A stretch of 54,437 bases of DNA from Sphaerotilus sp. (lineage in GTDB: Bacteria; Pseudomonadota; Gammaproteobacteria; Burkholderiales; Burkholderiaceae_C), in assembly GCF_013299175.1 (NCBI RefSeq), contig NZ_JAAFKF010000012.1:1-54437 (forward strand). Direction: 5' to 3'. Shown here piece after piece: positions 33,491 through 42,736 of the stretch. The notes below the pieces were generated by a model that searched no databases, had not been told where the DNA came from, and was given only the letters and a program-made list of their open reading frames with translations. Made by a program: the position numbers and the translations under genes. The stretch's first letter is position 1. Each line of letters opens with the position of its first letter.

Positions 33491-33985
33491 ATGAACGACG
33501 CACCCCACAGCCACCCCGACGGTGACGACCGCAGTGCCCCCGGCTGGCTGGCCCTCGACCGCCAACTGTGCTTCGCGCTGTACTCGGCCTCGCTGGCGAT
33601 GACCAAACGCTACCGGCCGCTGCTGGAGCCGCTTGGGCTGACCTATCCACAGTACCTGGTGATGCTGGCTCTCTGGCAGCAGGACGGCCGCAGCGTCGGT
33701 GCGCTGGGCGAGGCACTGTCACTCGACTCCGGCACGCTGACGCCACTGCTCAAGCGCCTCGAAGCCGCCCGACTGATCCGCCGCCAGCGCAACCACGAAG
33801 ACGAGCGACGCGTCGATGTGTACCTCACCCCCGCCGGCGCCACCCTGCGCCAGCAGGCCGAGGCCATCCCGCCGCAACTGGCGTCATCCGTCGGCTGCTC
33901 GCTCGACGAGATCGGCGCCCTCACCGGCGAGTTGCACCGGTTGCGCCAGGCACTCGCCCAATTCCGTTCCCCCACCCCGACCTGA
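33491..33985 (+). CDS. ohrR: MarR-family organic-hydroperoxide repressor
   Basis: A 164-residue MarR-type winged-helix protein. The N-terminal LDRQLCFALYSASLAMTK carries the peroxide-sensing Cys27 of OhrR. The DNA-binding segment includes LSLDSGTLTPLLKRLEAA and the wing RNHEDERRVDVYLT. Oxidation of the Cys by organic peroxide releases the repressor. It directly precedes ohr by 11 bp on the same strand. Confidence 0.93.
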   Translation: MNDAPHSHPDGDDRSAPGWLALDRQLCFALYSASLAMTKRYRPLLEPLGLTYPQYLVMLALWQQDGRSVGALGEALSLDSGTLTPLLKRLEAARLIRRQRNHEDERRVDVYLTPAGATLRQQAEAIPPQLASSVGCSLDEIGALTGELHRLRQALAQFRSPTPT

Positions 33986-33996
33986 AAGGTTGCACC

Positions 33997-34422
33997 ATGT
34001 CCCTCGACAAAGTCCTCTACACCGCCCGCGCCACCGCCACCGGAGGCCGCGACGGCGGCGCCGCCAGCGACGACAGCCGCCTGAGCGTCAAGCTCTCCGT
34101 GCCCAAGGGCCTTGGCGGCGACGACGGCGCCGGCACCAACCCCGAACAGCTCTTCGCCGCCGGCTACGCCGCCTGCTTCCTGGGCGCGATGAAGTTCGTC
34201 GCCGGACAGAAAAAGGTCGCCCTGCCTGCCGCCACCTCGATCGCCTCGGAAGTCGGCATCGGCCCGATCCCGACCGGTTTCGGCATCCAGGTGACGCTGA
34301 ATGTCAGCATTCCGGGCATGGACCGCGACAGCGCCGAGGGCCTCGTGCAGGCCGCGCACACCGTGTGCCCCTACTCGAACGCCACCCGCGGCAACATCGA
34401 CGTCACCTTGAACGTGGTCTGA
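33997..34422 (+). CDS. ohr: Organic hydroperoxide resistance peroxidase
   Basis: A 141-residue Ohr/OsmC-fold thiol peroxidase. Both catalytic cysteines are present: Cys60 in GYAACFLGAM and Cys124 in HTVCPYSNATRG. It reduces fatty-acid and other organic hydroperoxides using lipoylated proteins. The N-terminus MSLDKVLYTARATATGGRDG is typical. It is co-transcribed with ohrR and converges on the asparaginase gene 11 bp away. Confidence 0.96.
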   Translation: MSLDKVLYTARATATGGRDGGAASDDSRLSVKLSVPKGLGGDDGAGTNPEQLFAAGYAACFLGAMKFVAGQKKVALPAATSIASEVGIGPIPTGFGIQVTLNVSIPGMDRDSAEGLVQAAHTVCPYSNATRGNIDVTLNVV

Positions 34423-34433
34423 CGCCTGGCCCC

Positions 34434-35408
34434 TCAGGCCCGCCGCGAGAGCAGCCGCAGCAGCACCTCGACGCGGGCCTGTGCCGCCGTGAGCGCGCCA
34501 GCGTCGGGCACCAGGTCATGACCGGTCGGGACAATGCACCCCGCCCCGCCCCGCAAGGCCCGCACCACCGCCACACCCGCCGACTGCGCCCGCAGGAGCG
34601 CGGCCTGCAGGTCGTGGTGGACCGTGCCATTGCCGGTGGCCGCGACCACCACCCCTTGCACGCCCGCCTCCATCAGCAGGTCCACCACCCGGCCATCCGC
34701 GCCGGCGTGGCTCACCACGATCTGCACCTCGGGCCAGATGTCGGCGGCCAGCACCTGCAGCCCGAGCGGCGTACCCGTCGGCCAGTCGCGCAGCAACCGC
34801 AGCCGACCCTCCTCGACATGCGCCAGCGGTCCCGCGTCACCCGCATCGAAGGCATCCGGTCGGTAGGGATGGACCTTGCGCACCTCGGAACCCAGCCAGA
34901 CCTTGCCCGCCAGCACGGCCACCACGCCACGGGCACCCACCTGCCCGGCCACCGTGACAGCGTCCGCGAGGTTCTGCGGGCCATCGGGCTGGGCGGCGCT
35001 GGCCGGACGCATCGCGGCGGTCAGCACCACCGGCTTGGTCGGCGCGAGCACGCGCTGCAGCAGGTAGCCGGTCTCCTCCAGCGTGTCGGTGCCGTGGGTG
35101 ACGACGATGCCATCGACCTCGGGGCGGTCCAGGTGCCACTGCACGCGCTCGGCCAGCCGGCGCCAGACGGCGTGGCTCATGTCCTTGCTGTCGAGCTGGG
35201 CCACCTGCTCCGACTCGATCGACCAGCCCTCGGCACAGCGCCGCTGCAGCGCCGGCACGGCCGCGAGCAGTTGCGACACCGCCACCTGGCCGGCCGTGTA
35301 GCCGACGTTGTCCTCGGCGCTGGTGGCCATGCCGGCCAGCGTGCCGCCGGTTCCCAGCACGACGATGTGCCGCGGGGCGCTGGTCGGGTTCGAATCAATG
35401 CTTGTCAT
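34434..35408 (-). CDS. L-asparaginase
   Basis: A 324-residue asparaginase with both threonine signature regions: [13 protein letters not shown] near the N-terminus and [18 protein letters not shown]. It hydrolyses asparagine to aspartate and ammonia. No signal peptide is evident after the chosen start ([14 protein letters not shown]), so it is probably cytoplasmic. The upstream extension in the same frame is not family-like and runs into lexA. It is divergent from lexA and its start lies only 10 bp from the first LexA box. Confidence 0.92.
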   Translation of the reverse strand: MTSIDSNPTSAPRHIVVLGTGGTLAGMATSAEDNVGYTAGQVAVSQLLAAVPALQRRCAEGWSIESEQVAQLDSKDMSHAVWRRLAERVQWHLDRPEVDGIVVTHGTDTLEETGYLLQRVLAPTKPVVLTAAMRPASAAQPDGPQNLADAVTVAGQVGARGVVAVLAGKVWLGSEVRKVHPYRPDAFDAGDAGPLAHVEEGRLRLLRDWPTGTPLGLQVLAADIWPEVQIVVSHAGADGRVVDLLMEAGVQGVVVAATGNGTVHHDLQAALLRAQSAGVAVVRALRGGAGCIVPTGHDLVPDAGALTAAQARVEVLLRLLSRRA

Positions 35409-35418
35409 TTGCGTTGGG

Positions 35419-35453
35419 CTGGATAAAAATACAGGTACTGGATGTTTTCTCAG
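35419..35453. promoter_or_regulatory. Two LexA boxes upstream of lexA
   Basis: Box one is CTGGATAAAAATACAG (35419-35434) and box two is CTGGATGTTTTCTCAG (35438-35453). Each is close to CTGT-N8-ACAG, the standard LexA site, and they start 19 bp apart. The arrangement fits SOS autoregulation of lexA. Because the asparaginase gene starts 10 bp on the other side, it may be affected too. Confidence 0.78.
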
Positions 35454-35508
35454 CCGACAAGCGGCCGACACGGACATCCAGGCAACGTCACCGCATAGCG
35501 AGGAACCC

Positions 35509-36201
35509 GTGGACGACAGCCCCAAGCTCACCAACCGACAGCAACAGATTCTGGAGCTGATCCAGCGCGCCATCGAGCGCACCGGCGCGCCGCCCACCCG
35601 CGCCGAGATCGCCTCCGAGCTGGGCTACCGCTCGCCCAACGCCGCCGAGGAACACCTCAAGGCGCTGGCCCGCAAGGGCGTGATCGATCTGGTGAGCGGT
35701 ACCTCGCGGGGCATCCGGGTCAAGTCTGACACATTGCGCCGGCTCAACGCCGCACGCTTGCGGGCCAGTGACGAGCTGGTGTTCGAGGCGGTGCCGGCGG
35801 CGCTGCTGTCGCTGAACCTGCCGCTGGTGGGCCGGGTGGCGGCAGGCAGCCCGATCCTGGCGCAGGAGCACATCGAGCGCACCTTCTCCGTCGAGTCCTA
35901 CCTGTTCACCAGCAAGCCCGACTACCTGCTCAAGGTGCGCGGCATGAGCATGCGCGACGCCGGCATCCTCGACGGCGATCTGCTGGCCGTCCAGAAGGCC
36001 AGCGACGCCAAGAACGGCCAGATCGTCGTGGCCCGGCTGGGCGACGAGGTCACGGTCAAGCGGTTCCGCCGCACTGCGGCTGGCATCGAGCTGCTGCCCG
36101 AGAACCCCGATTTCCAGACCATCCAGGTGCCCGCGGGCAGCACCGACTTCAGCCTGGAAGGGCTGGCCGTCGGGTTGATCCGCAACACGCTGCCGGGCTA
36201 G
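35509..36201 (+). CDS. lexA: LexA repressor of the SOS response
   Basis: A 230-residue LexA beginning at a GTG preceded by GAGGAA. The winged-helix N-domain ([34 protein letters not shown]) is followed by the cleavage site Ala112-Gly113 in VAAGSP. The catalytic Ser147 lies in GMSMRD and Lys184 in VTVKRF. RecA-stimulated self-cleavage relieves repression of DNA-repair genes. Two LexA boxes lie upstream. Confidence 0.97.
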   Translation: MDDSPKLTNRQQQILELIQRAIERTGAPPTRAEIASELGYRSPNAAEEHLKALARKGVIDLVSGTSRGIRVKSDTLRRLNAARLRASDELVFEAVPAALLSLNLPLVGRVAAGSPILAQEHIERTFSVESYLFTSKPDYLLKVRGMSMRDAGILDGDLLAVQKASDAKNGQIVVARLGDEVTVKRFRRTAAGIELLPENPDFQTIQVPAGSTDFSLEGLAVGLIRNTLPG

Positions 36202-36309
36202 CCCGCCCGGGCCCATCACCTGCGCAGGCGATTGCGCGGTCAAGTCATCCCAACGCCGGTCGATAGCTCTGGTCATGCGCCAGCTCCATCGACCTCCAGG
36301 AGGTCATCC

Positions 36310-36609
36310 ATGCACCCACGGTTCATTCCGCTGCGTCCGCGACGTGCTGCGTGGCACGCGGTCCCGCACGCGCTGCGCAGGATGGCGCTGCCCATGATGC
36401 GCCAGCGGCCGTCGATCGACACCGTGCTGGCCGATCTGCAGGCCATCGCTCCGACACCCGAGCCGGACAACGCACCGCGCACGACCAACCCAGTCGAGTG
36501 CGAGAGGGTCCACCTCCACATCGATCCGCACGACCACCAGCGCGTGCGGATCAGCGGCAGCATGCGCGAGGTCTGCGCGGCACTGGACGCGCTGATCGCC
36601 GTCCAGTGA
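36310..36609 (+). CDS. Small hypothetical protein with strong ribosome-binding site
   Basis: A 99-residue protein preceded by an excellent Shine-Dalgarno sequence, AGGAGGT, 7 nt before the ATG. It is Arg/Pro-rich in the first half (FIPLRPRRAAWH) and ends in a compact domain-like stretch (HLHIDPHDHQRVRISGSMRE). No family is recognised. The ORF is also open upstream to 36232, but the perfect ribosome-binding site decides the start. It converges on phaB. Confidence 0.68.
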   Translation: MHPRFIPLRPRRAAWHAVPHALRRMALPMMRQRPSIDTVLADLQAIAPTPEPDNAPRTTNPVECERVHLHIDPHDHQRVRISGSMREVCAALDALIAVQ

Positions 36610-36630
36610 GGCAGAACACGCGCAGCCCGC

Positions 36631-37368
36631 TCAGCCCATGTGCAGGCCGCCGTTGCAACTGAAGTCCGCACCCGTGGTGAAGCCCGAATCGTCACCCGCC
36701 AGCCACGCCACGATCGCGCCGATTTCTCCCGGCGTGCCCAGGCGCTTCACGGGAATGGTGGCAACGATCTTCTCCAGCACTTCCGGCTTGATGGCGCGGA
36801 CCATGTCGGTGCCGATGTAGCCGGGGCTGACGGTGTTGACCGTGACACCCTTGCTGGCCATTTCCTGCGCCAGGGCCATCGTGAAGCCGTGCATGCCGGC
36901 CTTGGCCGCCGAGTAGTTGGTCTGGCCCGACTGGCCCTTCTCGCCGTTGACCGAGCTGATCTGGATGATCCGGCCCCAGCCCTTGGCCACCATGTCCGCG
37001 ACCACCTGCTTGGTGACGTTGAACATGCTGTTCAGGTTGGTGTCGATGACCATGTCCCAGTCGTCACGGGTCATCTTCAGGAACATGCGGTCCTTGGTGA
37101 TGCCGGCGTTGTTGACCAGCACGTCGATGATGCCGTGCTCGGCCTTGGCGCGCTCGAAGGCTTCGACGGTCGAGTCCCAGCTCGCCACGTTGCCCACGGA
37201 GGCGTGGAAGGTGTAGCCGGCCGCGGCCTGCTCATCGAGCCACTTCTGCGCATCGCGCGTCGGGCCGCAACCAGCGATGACCTTGAGGCCGTCCTTGTGC
37301 AGGCGGCGGCAGATCGCGGTTCCGATGCCACCCATGCCACCGGTGACGTATGCAACTTTTTGACTCAT
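36631..37368 (-). CDS. phaB: Acetoacetyl-CoA reductase
   Basis: A 245-residue short-chain dehydrogenase that reduces acetoacetyl-CoA to (R)-3-hydroxybutyryl-CoA with NADPH, the second step of PHB synthesis. The nucleotide-binding motif is TGGMGGIGTAICRRL. The catalytic Ser lies in IIQISSVNG and the YxxxK motif in NYSAAKAG. Start at 37368 has GAGGAG upstream. It is last in phaC-phaA-phaB. Confidence 0.97.
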   Translation of the reverse strand: MSQKVAYVTGGMGGIGTAICRRLHKDGLKVIAGCGPTRDAQKWLDEQAAAGYTFHASVGNVASWDSTVEAFERAKAEHGIIDVLVNNAGITKDRMFLKMTRDDWDMVIDTNLNSMFNVTKQVVADMVAKGWGRIIQISSVNGEKGQSGQTNYSAAKAGMHGFTMALAQEMASKGVTVNTVSPGYIGTDMVRAIKPEVLEKIVATIPVKRLGTPGEIGAIVAWLAGDDSGFTTGADFSCNGGLHMG

Positions 37369-37435
37369 GTGAATCTCCTCGTGGTGTGAACCGTGTTGTG
37401 AAAACTGGTGTGCCGCGCGTGCTGTCCAGCCGCGC

Positions 37436-38614
<1,179 letters not shown>

Positions 38615-38660
38615 GCAATGCTCCAAGTGTGAAAATTGAACGGACGAGACTGTATCCCAG

Positions 38661-40328
38661 TCAGACCTTGGCCTTGACGTAGCGGCCCGGCGCCGGCTCG
38701 ATCGCCTTGTGCTGGCGGTTGCCGAAGGACTTGGGGGCCGTCTTCTTCTTGCCGGCGTGCGGCACCAGCCAATCCGACCAGTCGGTCCACCAGCTTCCCG
38801 GGTGGCTGGTGGCGGCGTCGAACCACCCTTGCGCGGAATCGGCGGCAGCGTCGTTGGTCCAGTAGTTGCGCTTCTTCTTGGCCGGGGGATTGACGACGCC
38901 GGCAATGTGGCCAGACGCTCCGAGCACGAAGCGGCGCGCGCCGCTGAACAGCCGCGTGCTCTGGAAGGCCGAATCCCAGGGCACGATGTGGTCTTCGCGC
39001 GACGCATACAGGTAGACCGGTGCCTCGATCGCGCCGAGATCGACCTTCTCGCCACACACGGTCAGCGCACCGGGCACCTTCAACTGGTTCTGCAGGTAGG
39101 TGTGGCGCAGGTACCAGCAGTACATCGCGCCCGGCAAGTTGGTGCTGTCGGAGTTCCAGTACAGCAGGTCGAACGGCGGCGGCGTCTCCCCCTTGAGGTA
39201 GTTGCCCACCACGTAGTTCCAGACCAGATCGTTCGGACGCAGGAAGCTGAAGGTGCTGGCCAGCTCCTTGCCCTTGAGCATGCCGGGGCCTTGGGGCGCC
39301 TCCGGGCCGATGGTCATCTCGCGCAGGCGCACCGATGCCTCATCGACAAAGATGTCGAGGATGCCGGTGTTGCTGAAATCGAGCAGCGTGGTCAGCAGGG
39401 TCAGGCTCGCCGCCGGCTGCTCGCCCCGCGCCGCCAGCACGGCCAGCGCGGTGGACAGGATCGTGCCGCCGACGCAGAAGCCCAGCATGTCCAGCGTCTT
39501 GGCGCCCGTGATCGCCTGCGTGACATGGATCGCCTCGATGGCGGCCTGCTCGATGTAGTCGTCCCATGTCACCGCCGCCATGTCGTCGGTCGGGTTGCGC
39601 CAGCTCACGACGAACAGGCGGTGGCCCTGCTCGACGGTGTAGCGGATGAGCGAGTTGTCGGGCTGCAGGTCAAGGATGTAGAACTTGTTGATGCAAGGCG
39701 GCACGAACAGCATCGGCTTGTCGAACACCTGCGCGGTCAGCGGCTTGTATTCGATGAGCTGGAACAGGGCGTTCTCGAACACCACCGCACCTTCGGTGGT
39801 GGCCACGTTGCGGCCCACCTCGAACAGCGACTCGTCGGTCTGCGACACATGGCCCTGCTTCAGGTCGCCCAGCAGGTGGTGCATGCCTTGTGTCAGGCTC
39901 TCGCCCTTGGAGTCCACCGCTTTTTTCAGCGCCTCCGGGTTGAGCGCCAGGTAATTCGACGGCGCCGAGGCATCGACCCACTGCTCGACGGCAAAGCGGA
40001 TGCGGGCACGGGTCTTGGCATCGCCCTGCACCACGTCGGCCAGCGCCATCAGCGTGCGGGCGTTGAGCAGATACGTCGCCGCCGAGAAGCCGGCCAGCGG
40101 GTTGTCGCTCCACTCGGGGGCAGAGAAACGGCGGTCCTTGGGCAGCGCCACCTTGCCGCCACTGCCCAGGCTGGCGTTCCAGAGTTCACCTGCCTCGCGC
40201 AGGTACTCGCCCTGGATGCGGGCGAATTCCGTGGGAGGAATCTGCAATTGCGACAGGGTCTTGAACAGACCGGCGACATCCTGCCCCATGTCGGGGGCGT
40301 TGAACATGGGCTTGCCAAACGGGTTCAT
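38661..40328 (-). CDS. phaC: Class I poly(3-hydroxyalkanoate) synthase
   Basis: A 555-residue PHA synthase. The alpha/beta-hydrolase domain has the modified lipase box GFCVGG with catalytic Cys285. The Asp is in SREDHIVPW and the His in [12 protein letters not shown]. It polymerises 3-hydroxybutyryl-CoA on the granule surface. Length and the single-subunit layout fit class I. GGAG lies before the ATG. It heads the phaCAB operon. Confidence 0.97.
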   Translation of the reverse strand: MNPFGKPMFNAPDMGQDVAGLFKTLSQLQIPPTEFARIQGEYLREAGELWNASLGSGGKVALPKDRRFSAPEWSDNPLAGFSAATYLLNARTLMALADVVQGDAKTRARIRFAVEQWVDASAPSNYLALNPEALKKAVDSKGESLTQGMHHLLGDLKQGHVSQTDESLFEVGRNVATTEGAVVFENALFQLIEYKPLTAQVFDKPMLFVPPCINKFYILDLQPDNSLIRYTVEQGHRLFVVSWRNPTDDMAAVTWDDYIEQAAIEAIHVTQAITGAKTLDMLGFCVGGTILSTALAVLAARGEQPAASLTLLTTLLDFSNTGILDIFVDEASVRLREMTIGPEAPQGPGMLKGKELASTFSFLRPNDLVWNYVVGNYLKGETPPPFDLLYWNSDSTNLPGAMYCWYLRHTYLQNQLKVPGALTVCGEKVDLGAIEAPVYLYASREDHIVPWDSAFQSTRLFSGARRFVLGASGHIAGVVNPPAKKKRNYWTNDAAADSAQGWFDAATSHPGSWWTDWSDWLVPHAGKKKTAPKSFGNRQHKAIEPAPGRYVKAKV

Positions 40329-40431
40329 TCATCTGCTCCGGTGCATGAAAACTGCATTCAGAGGCATTATGCATTCCGTACCCATACAAGCACCTTGCTC
40401 GCGGCAACGCGTCAGATAGCGGAAAATCCCC

Positions 40432-40644
40432 ATGTACTTGGTCGCAATTGCGTGGCTTTATGTCACGTTGATGATGGCGCTGGCCGAAGCCACCCACCCG
40501 AACGGCACCCTGCTCGGCGCCTTCGTGACGCTGCTGCTCTACGGGGTCGGGCCGCTGTCGCTGGTGCTCTATCTGATGGGCACGCCGCTGCGCCGCAAGA
40601 AGCGGCTGGCCGAGGAACAGGCGCAGGAGCCGCCGTCGCCCTGA
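40432..40644 (+). CDS. Small two-segment membrane protein
   Basis: A 70-residue protein with two hydrophobic segments (about 2-20 and 28-50) and a basic/acidic cytoplasmic tail (RRKKRLAEEQAQ). It is divergent from phaC and convergent with pgeF, abutting it directly. Its hydrophobic pattern and good codon use support it as real. No function can be assigned. Confidence 0.7.
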   Translation: MYLVAIAWLYVTLMMALAEATHPNGTLLGAFVTLLLYGVGPLSLVLYLMGTPLRRKKRLAEEQAQEPPSP

Positions 40645-41433
40645 TCAACGCAGCCAGACCAGGGCCGCCATGCGTCCCGTGTGACCGGTCTGGCCGGCAC
40701 GGCTGGCGTGGCGGTAGGAAAAGTAGCGTTCTGGGTGGCCCAAGGTACACCACGCACCCGAGCCGTCGTTGCCCGCCAGCCGCGCCACCCCCGCCTGCGC
40801 CAGCCGCTGCCGGGCCAGTCCGGGCAGATCGGCCCACCACTTGCCCGGCACGTCCGGCGCCCGCGGCTGGAACCGTGGCCCCGGCGCGTCGGGCGAGGCC
40901 CCGAACGCCTGCAGCACCTCCGCGCCCACCTCGAAGCGCGTCGGCCCGATGCAAGGCCCCAGCCAGCACTCGATGTCCTGCGGCGGTGCCTCGGCCAGGG
41001 CACAGATCCGTGCCAGCGTCGCCTCCAGCACCCCACCGGCCAGTCCACGCCAGCCCGCATGCGCCGCCCCCACCGCCCGCCCGCCCACATGGGCGAACAG
41101 GACCGGCAGACAGTCCGCCACCTGGATCTCGCACGCCGCCTCGGTCGCATCCGTCACCACCGCATCGGCCACGGGCAACGCATCACCCTCGCCAGTGGCG
41201 CCGTGCAGGGTGTGAACCGCTGCGCCGTGGACCTGCGTGAGCAACTGGGTGGGCAGACCGACGGTGGCCTGCAGCCGCGCCCGGTTGGCCTGCACCACCA
41301 GCGGATCGTCCCCGAGTCCAGGGCGAAGATTGAAGCTGTCAAACGGCGCCACCCCCACGCCGCCGGAGCGCCCGGTCATCAAGGCGCCCACACGGGGATG
41401 CGAGAACGCCGGGCGCCACCAGTTGGCCTGCAT
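40645..41433 (-). CDS. pgeF: Peptidoglycan editing factor / multicopper-type laccase-domain protein
   Basis: A 262-residue PgeF/YfiH protein with the metal motifs TQVHG, VADCLPVLF, AAHAGWRG and GPCIG. In E. coli this enzyme removes UDP-MurNAc carrying L-Ser, preventing wrong stem peptides. Related proteins are annotated as purine-nucleoside or polyphenol oxidases. The start at 41433 (MQANWWRP) is chosen over 41463 because GGAGG stands 5 nt before it. It follows maiA on the same strand. Confidence 0.9.
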   Translation of the reverse strand: MQANWWRPAFSHPRVGALMTGRSGGVGVAPFDSFNLRPGLGDDPLVVQANRARLQATVGLPTQLLTQVHGAAVHTLHGATGEGDALPVADAVVTDATEAACEIQVADCLPVLFAHVGGRAVGAAHAGWRGLAGGVLEATLARICALAEAPPQDIECWLGPCIGPTRFEVGAEVLQAFGASPDAPGPRFQPRAPDVPGKWWADLPGLARQRLAQAGVARLAGNDGSGAWCTLGHPERYFSYRHASRAGQTGHTGRMAALVWLR

Positions 41434-41449
41434 GCCAGCCTCCAGCGGC

Positions 41450-42091
41450 TCAGGCATCGGCATCCGGGCAAGCGGAAGGCTGCGCAGCCTGAAACGCTGG
41501 CAGGTCCATGCAAGTCTCGAAGACGCGCATCACGGTCGGCACATGGTCGAGCCGGCAGTCGAACCGCTGCGCGTTGAAGATCTGCGGCACCAGCACGCAG
41601 TCGGCCATCGTCGGCGCGTCGCCGTGGCAGAAGGCGCCCGTGGCCGGGTGGTCGCACAACTGGCGCTCCACCACCTCCAGCCCCACCTCGACCCAGTGCC
41701 GGTACCAGGCGTTCTTGGCATCTTCGCTGGCCCCGAGTTCCTTGACCAGATAGCGCAGCACGCGCAGGTTGTCGAGCGGGTGGATCTCGCAGGCGATGTC
41801 CTGCGACAGCGAGCGCACCCGCGCGCGGCCCAGCGGGTCCGCAGGCATCAGCGGCGGCTCGGGATGCACCTCGTCGAGGTATTCGATGATCGCCATCGAT
41901 TGCGTCAGCGTGGCCTCGCCATCGCGCAGCAACGGCACCAGACGTTGCGGCGAAACGGCCGCGTACTCCGGGCCGGACTGCTCGTTGCGCACCAGATGCA
42001 CGGTGCGGTAGTCGTAGGGAAGCGACTTCAGCGCCAGCGCAATGCGCACCCGAAACGAGGCGGACGAACGGAAATAGCTGTAAAGCTCCAT
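41450..42091 (-). CDS. maiA: Maleylacetoacetate isomerase (GST family)
   Basis: A 213-residue zeta-class glutathione S-transferase. The active-site region YSYFRSSASFRVRIALALK and the glutathione-binding VPLL and QSMAIIEYL are intact. It isomerises maleylacetoacetate to fumarylacetoacetate in tyrosine/homogentisate breakdown. Other pathway genes are not in the window, so a maleylpyruvate-type substrate is possible. GAGGAG precedes the ATG. Confidence 0.88.
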   Translation of the reverse strand: MELYSYFRSSASFRVRIALALKSLPYDYRTVHLVRNEQSGPEYAAVSPQRLVPLLRDGEATLTQSMAIIEYLDEVHPEPPLMPADPLGRARVRSLSQDIACEIHPLDNLRVLRYLVKELGASEDAKNAWYRHWVEVGLEVVERQLCDHPATGAFCHGDAPTMADCVLVPQIFNAQRFDCRLDHVPTVMRVFETCMDLPAFQAAQPSACPDADA

Positions 42092-42164
42092 GGTGAACGG
42101 CTCCTCTTGGCTCAGGCAGTTTGTTTCAGATCATGCCATGCGAAGCAGGCGATACACTGCCCCC

Positions 42165-42710
42165 ATGCCATTGCCGCGACGTATCAAGCACTGCCGGGAG
42201 TGCGGGTCCGAGGTCCAGTACCAAGTCCCTGCCGCCGACAACCGGGAGCGAGCCATCTGCACGGCTTGCGCCACGATCCACTACGAAAACCCGCTCAACG
42301 TGGTGGGTACAGTGCCCTTCTGGGAGGATCAGGTGCTGCTGTGCCGGCGCAACATCGAGCCGCGCCACGGGTTCTGGACCCTGCCCGCCGGCTTCATGGA
42401 ACTCGGCGAGACGCTGGCCGAAGGGGCCGCCCGCGAGACCGTCGAGGAGGCGGGTGCGCACATCGAGCTGCTGGACCTCTACACGGTGCTCAACGTCGTC
42501 AAGGTCGGGCAAGTGCATCTGTTCTACCGCGCAGCCCTGCTGGATACCGTCTTCGATCCTGGCCCGGAAACCATCGAGGCCCGGCTGTTCCGCCAGCAGG
42601 ACATCCCCTGGCATGACCTGGCGTTCCGCACCGTGCGGGTGACGCTGGAGCGTTATTTCGAGGACCGCGCCCGCGGTCAATACGGCCTGCACTGTGCCGA
42701 TATCGGCTGA
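42165..42710 (+). CDS. NUDIX hydrolase with N-terminal zinc ribbon
   Basis: A 181-residue protein. A zinc ribbon (CRECG then CTAC, residues about 9-34) is followed by a NUDIX domain with the box GFMELGETLAEGAARETVEEAG. The layout resembles NADH pyrophosphatase-like or ADP-ribose-type NUDIX enzymes of the betaproteobacteria, which hydrolyse nucleoside diphosphate derivatives. The exact substrate is not readable. It is divergent from maiA. Confidence 0.9.
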   Translation: MPLPRRIKHCRECGSEVQYQVPAADNRERAICTACATIHYENPLNVVGTVPFWEDQVLLCRRNIEPRHGFWTLPAGFMELGETLAEGAARETVEEAGAHIELLDLYTVLNVVKVGQVHLFYRAALLDTVFDPGPETIEARLFRQQDIPWHDLAFRTVRVTLERYFEDRARGQYGLHCADIG

Positions 42711-42736
42711 GCATTTCAGCGTTCACCGCCTCCCAC

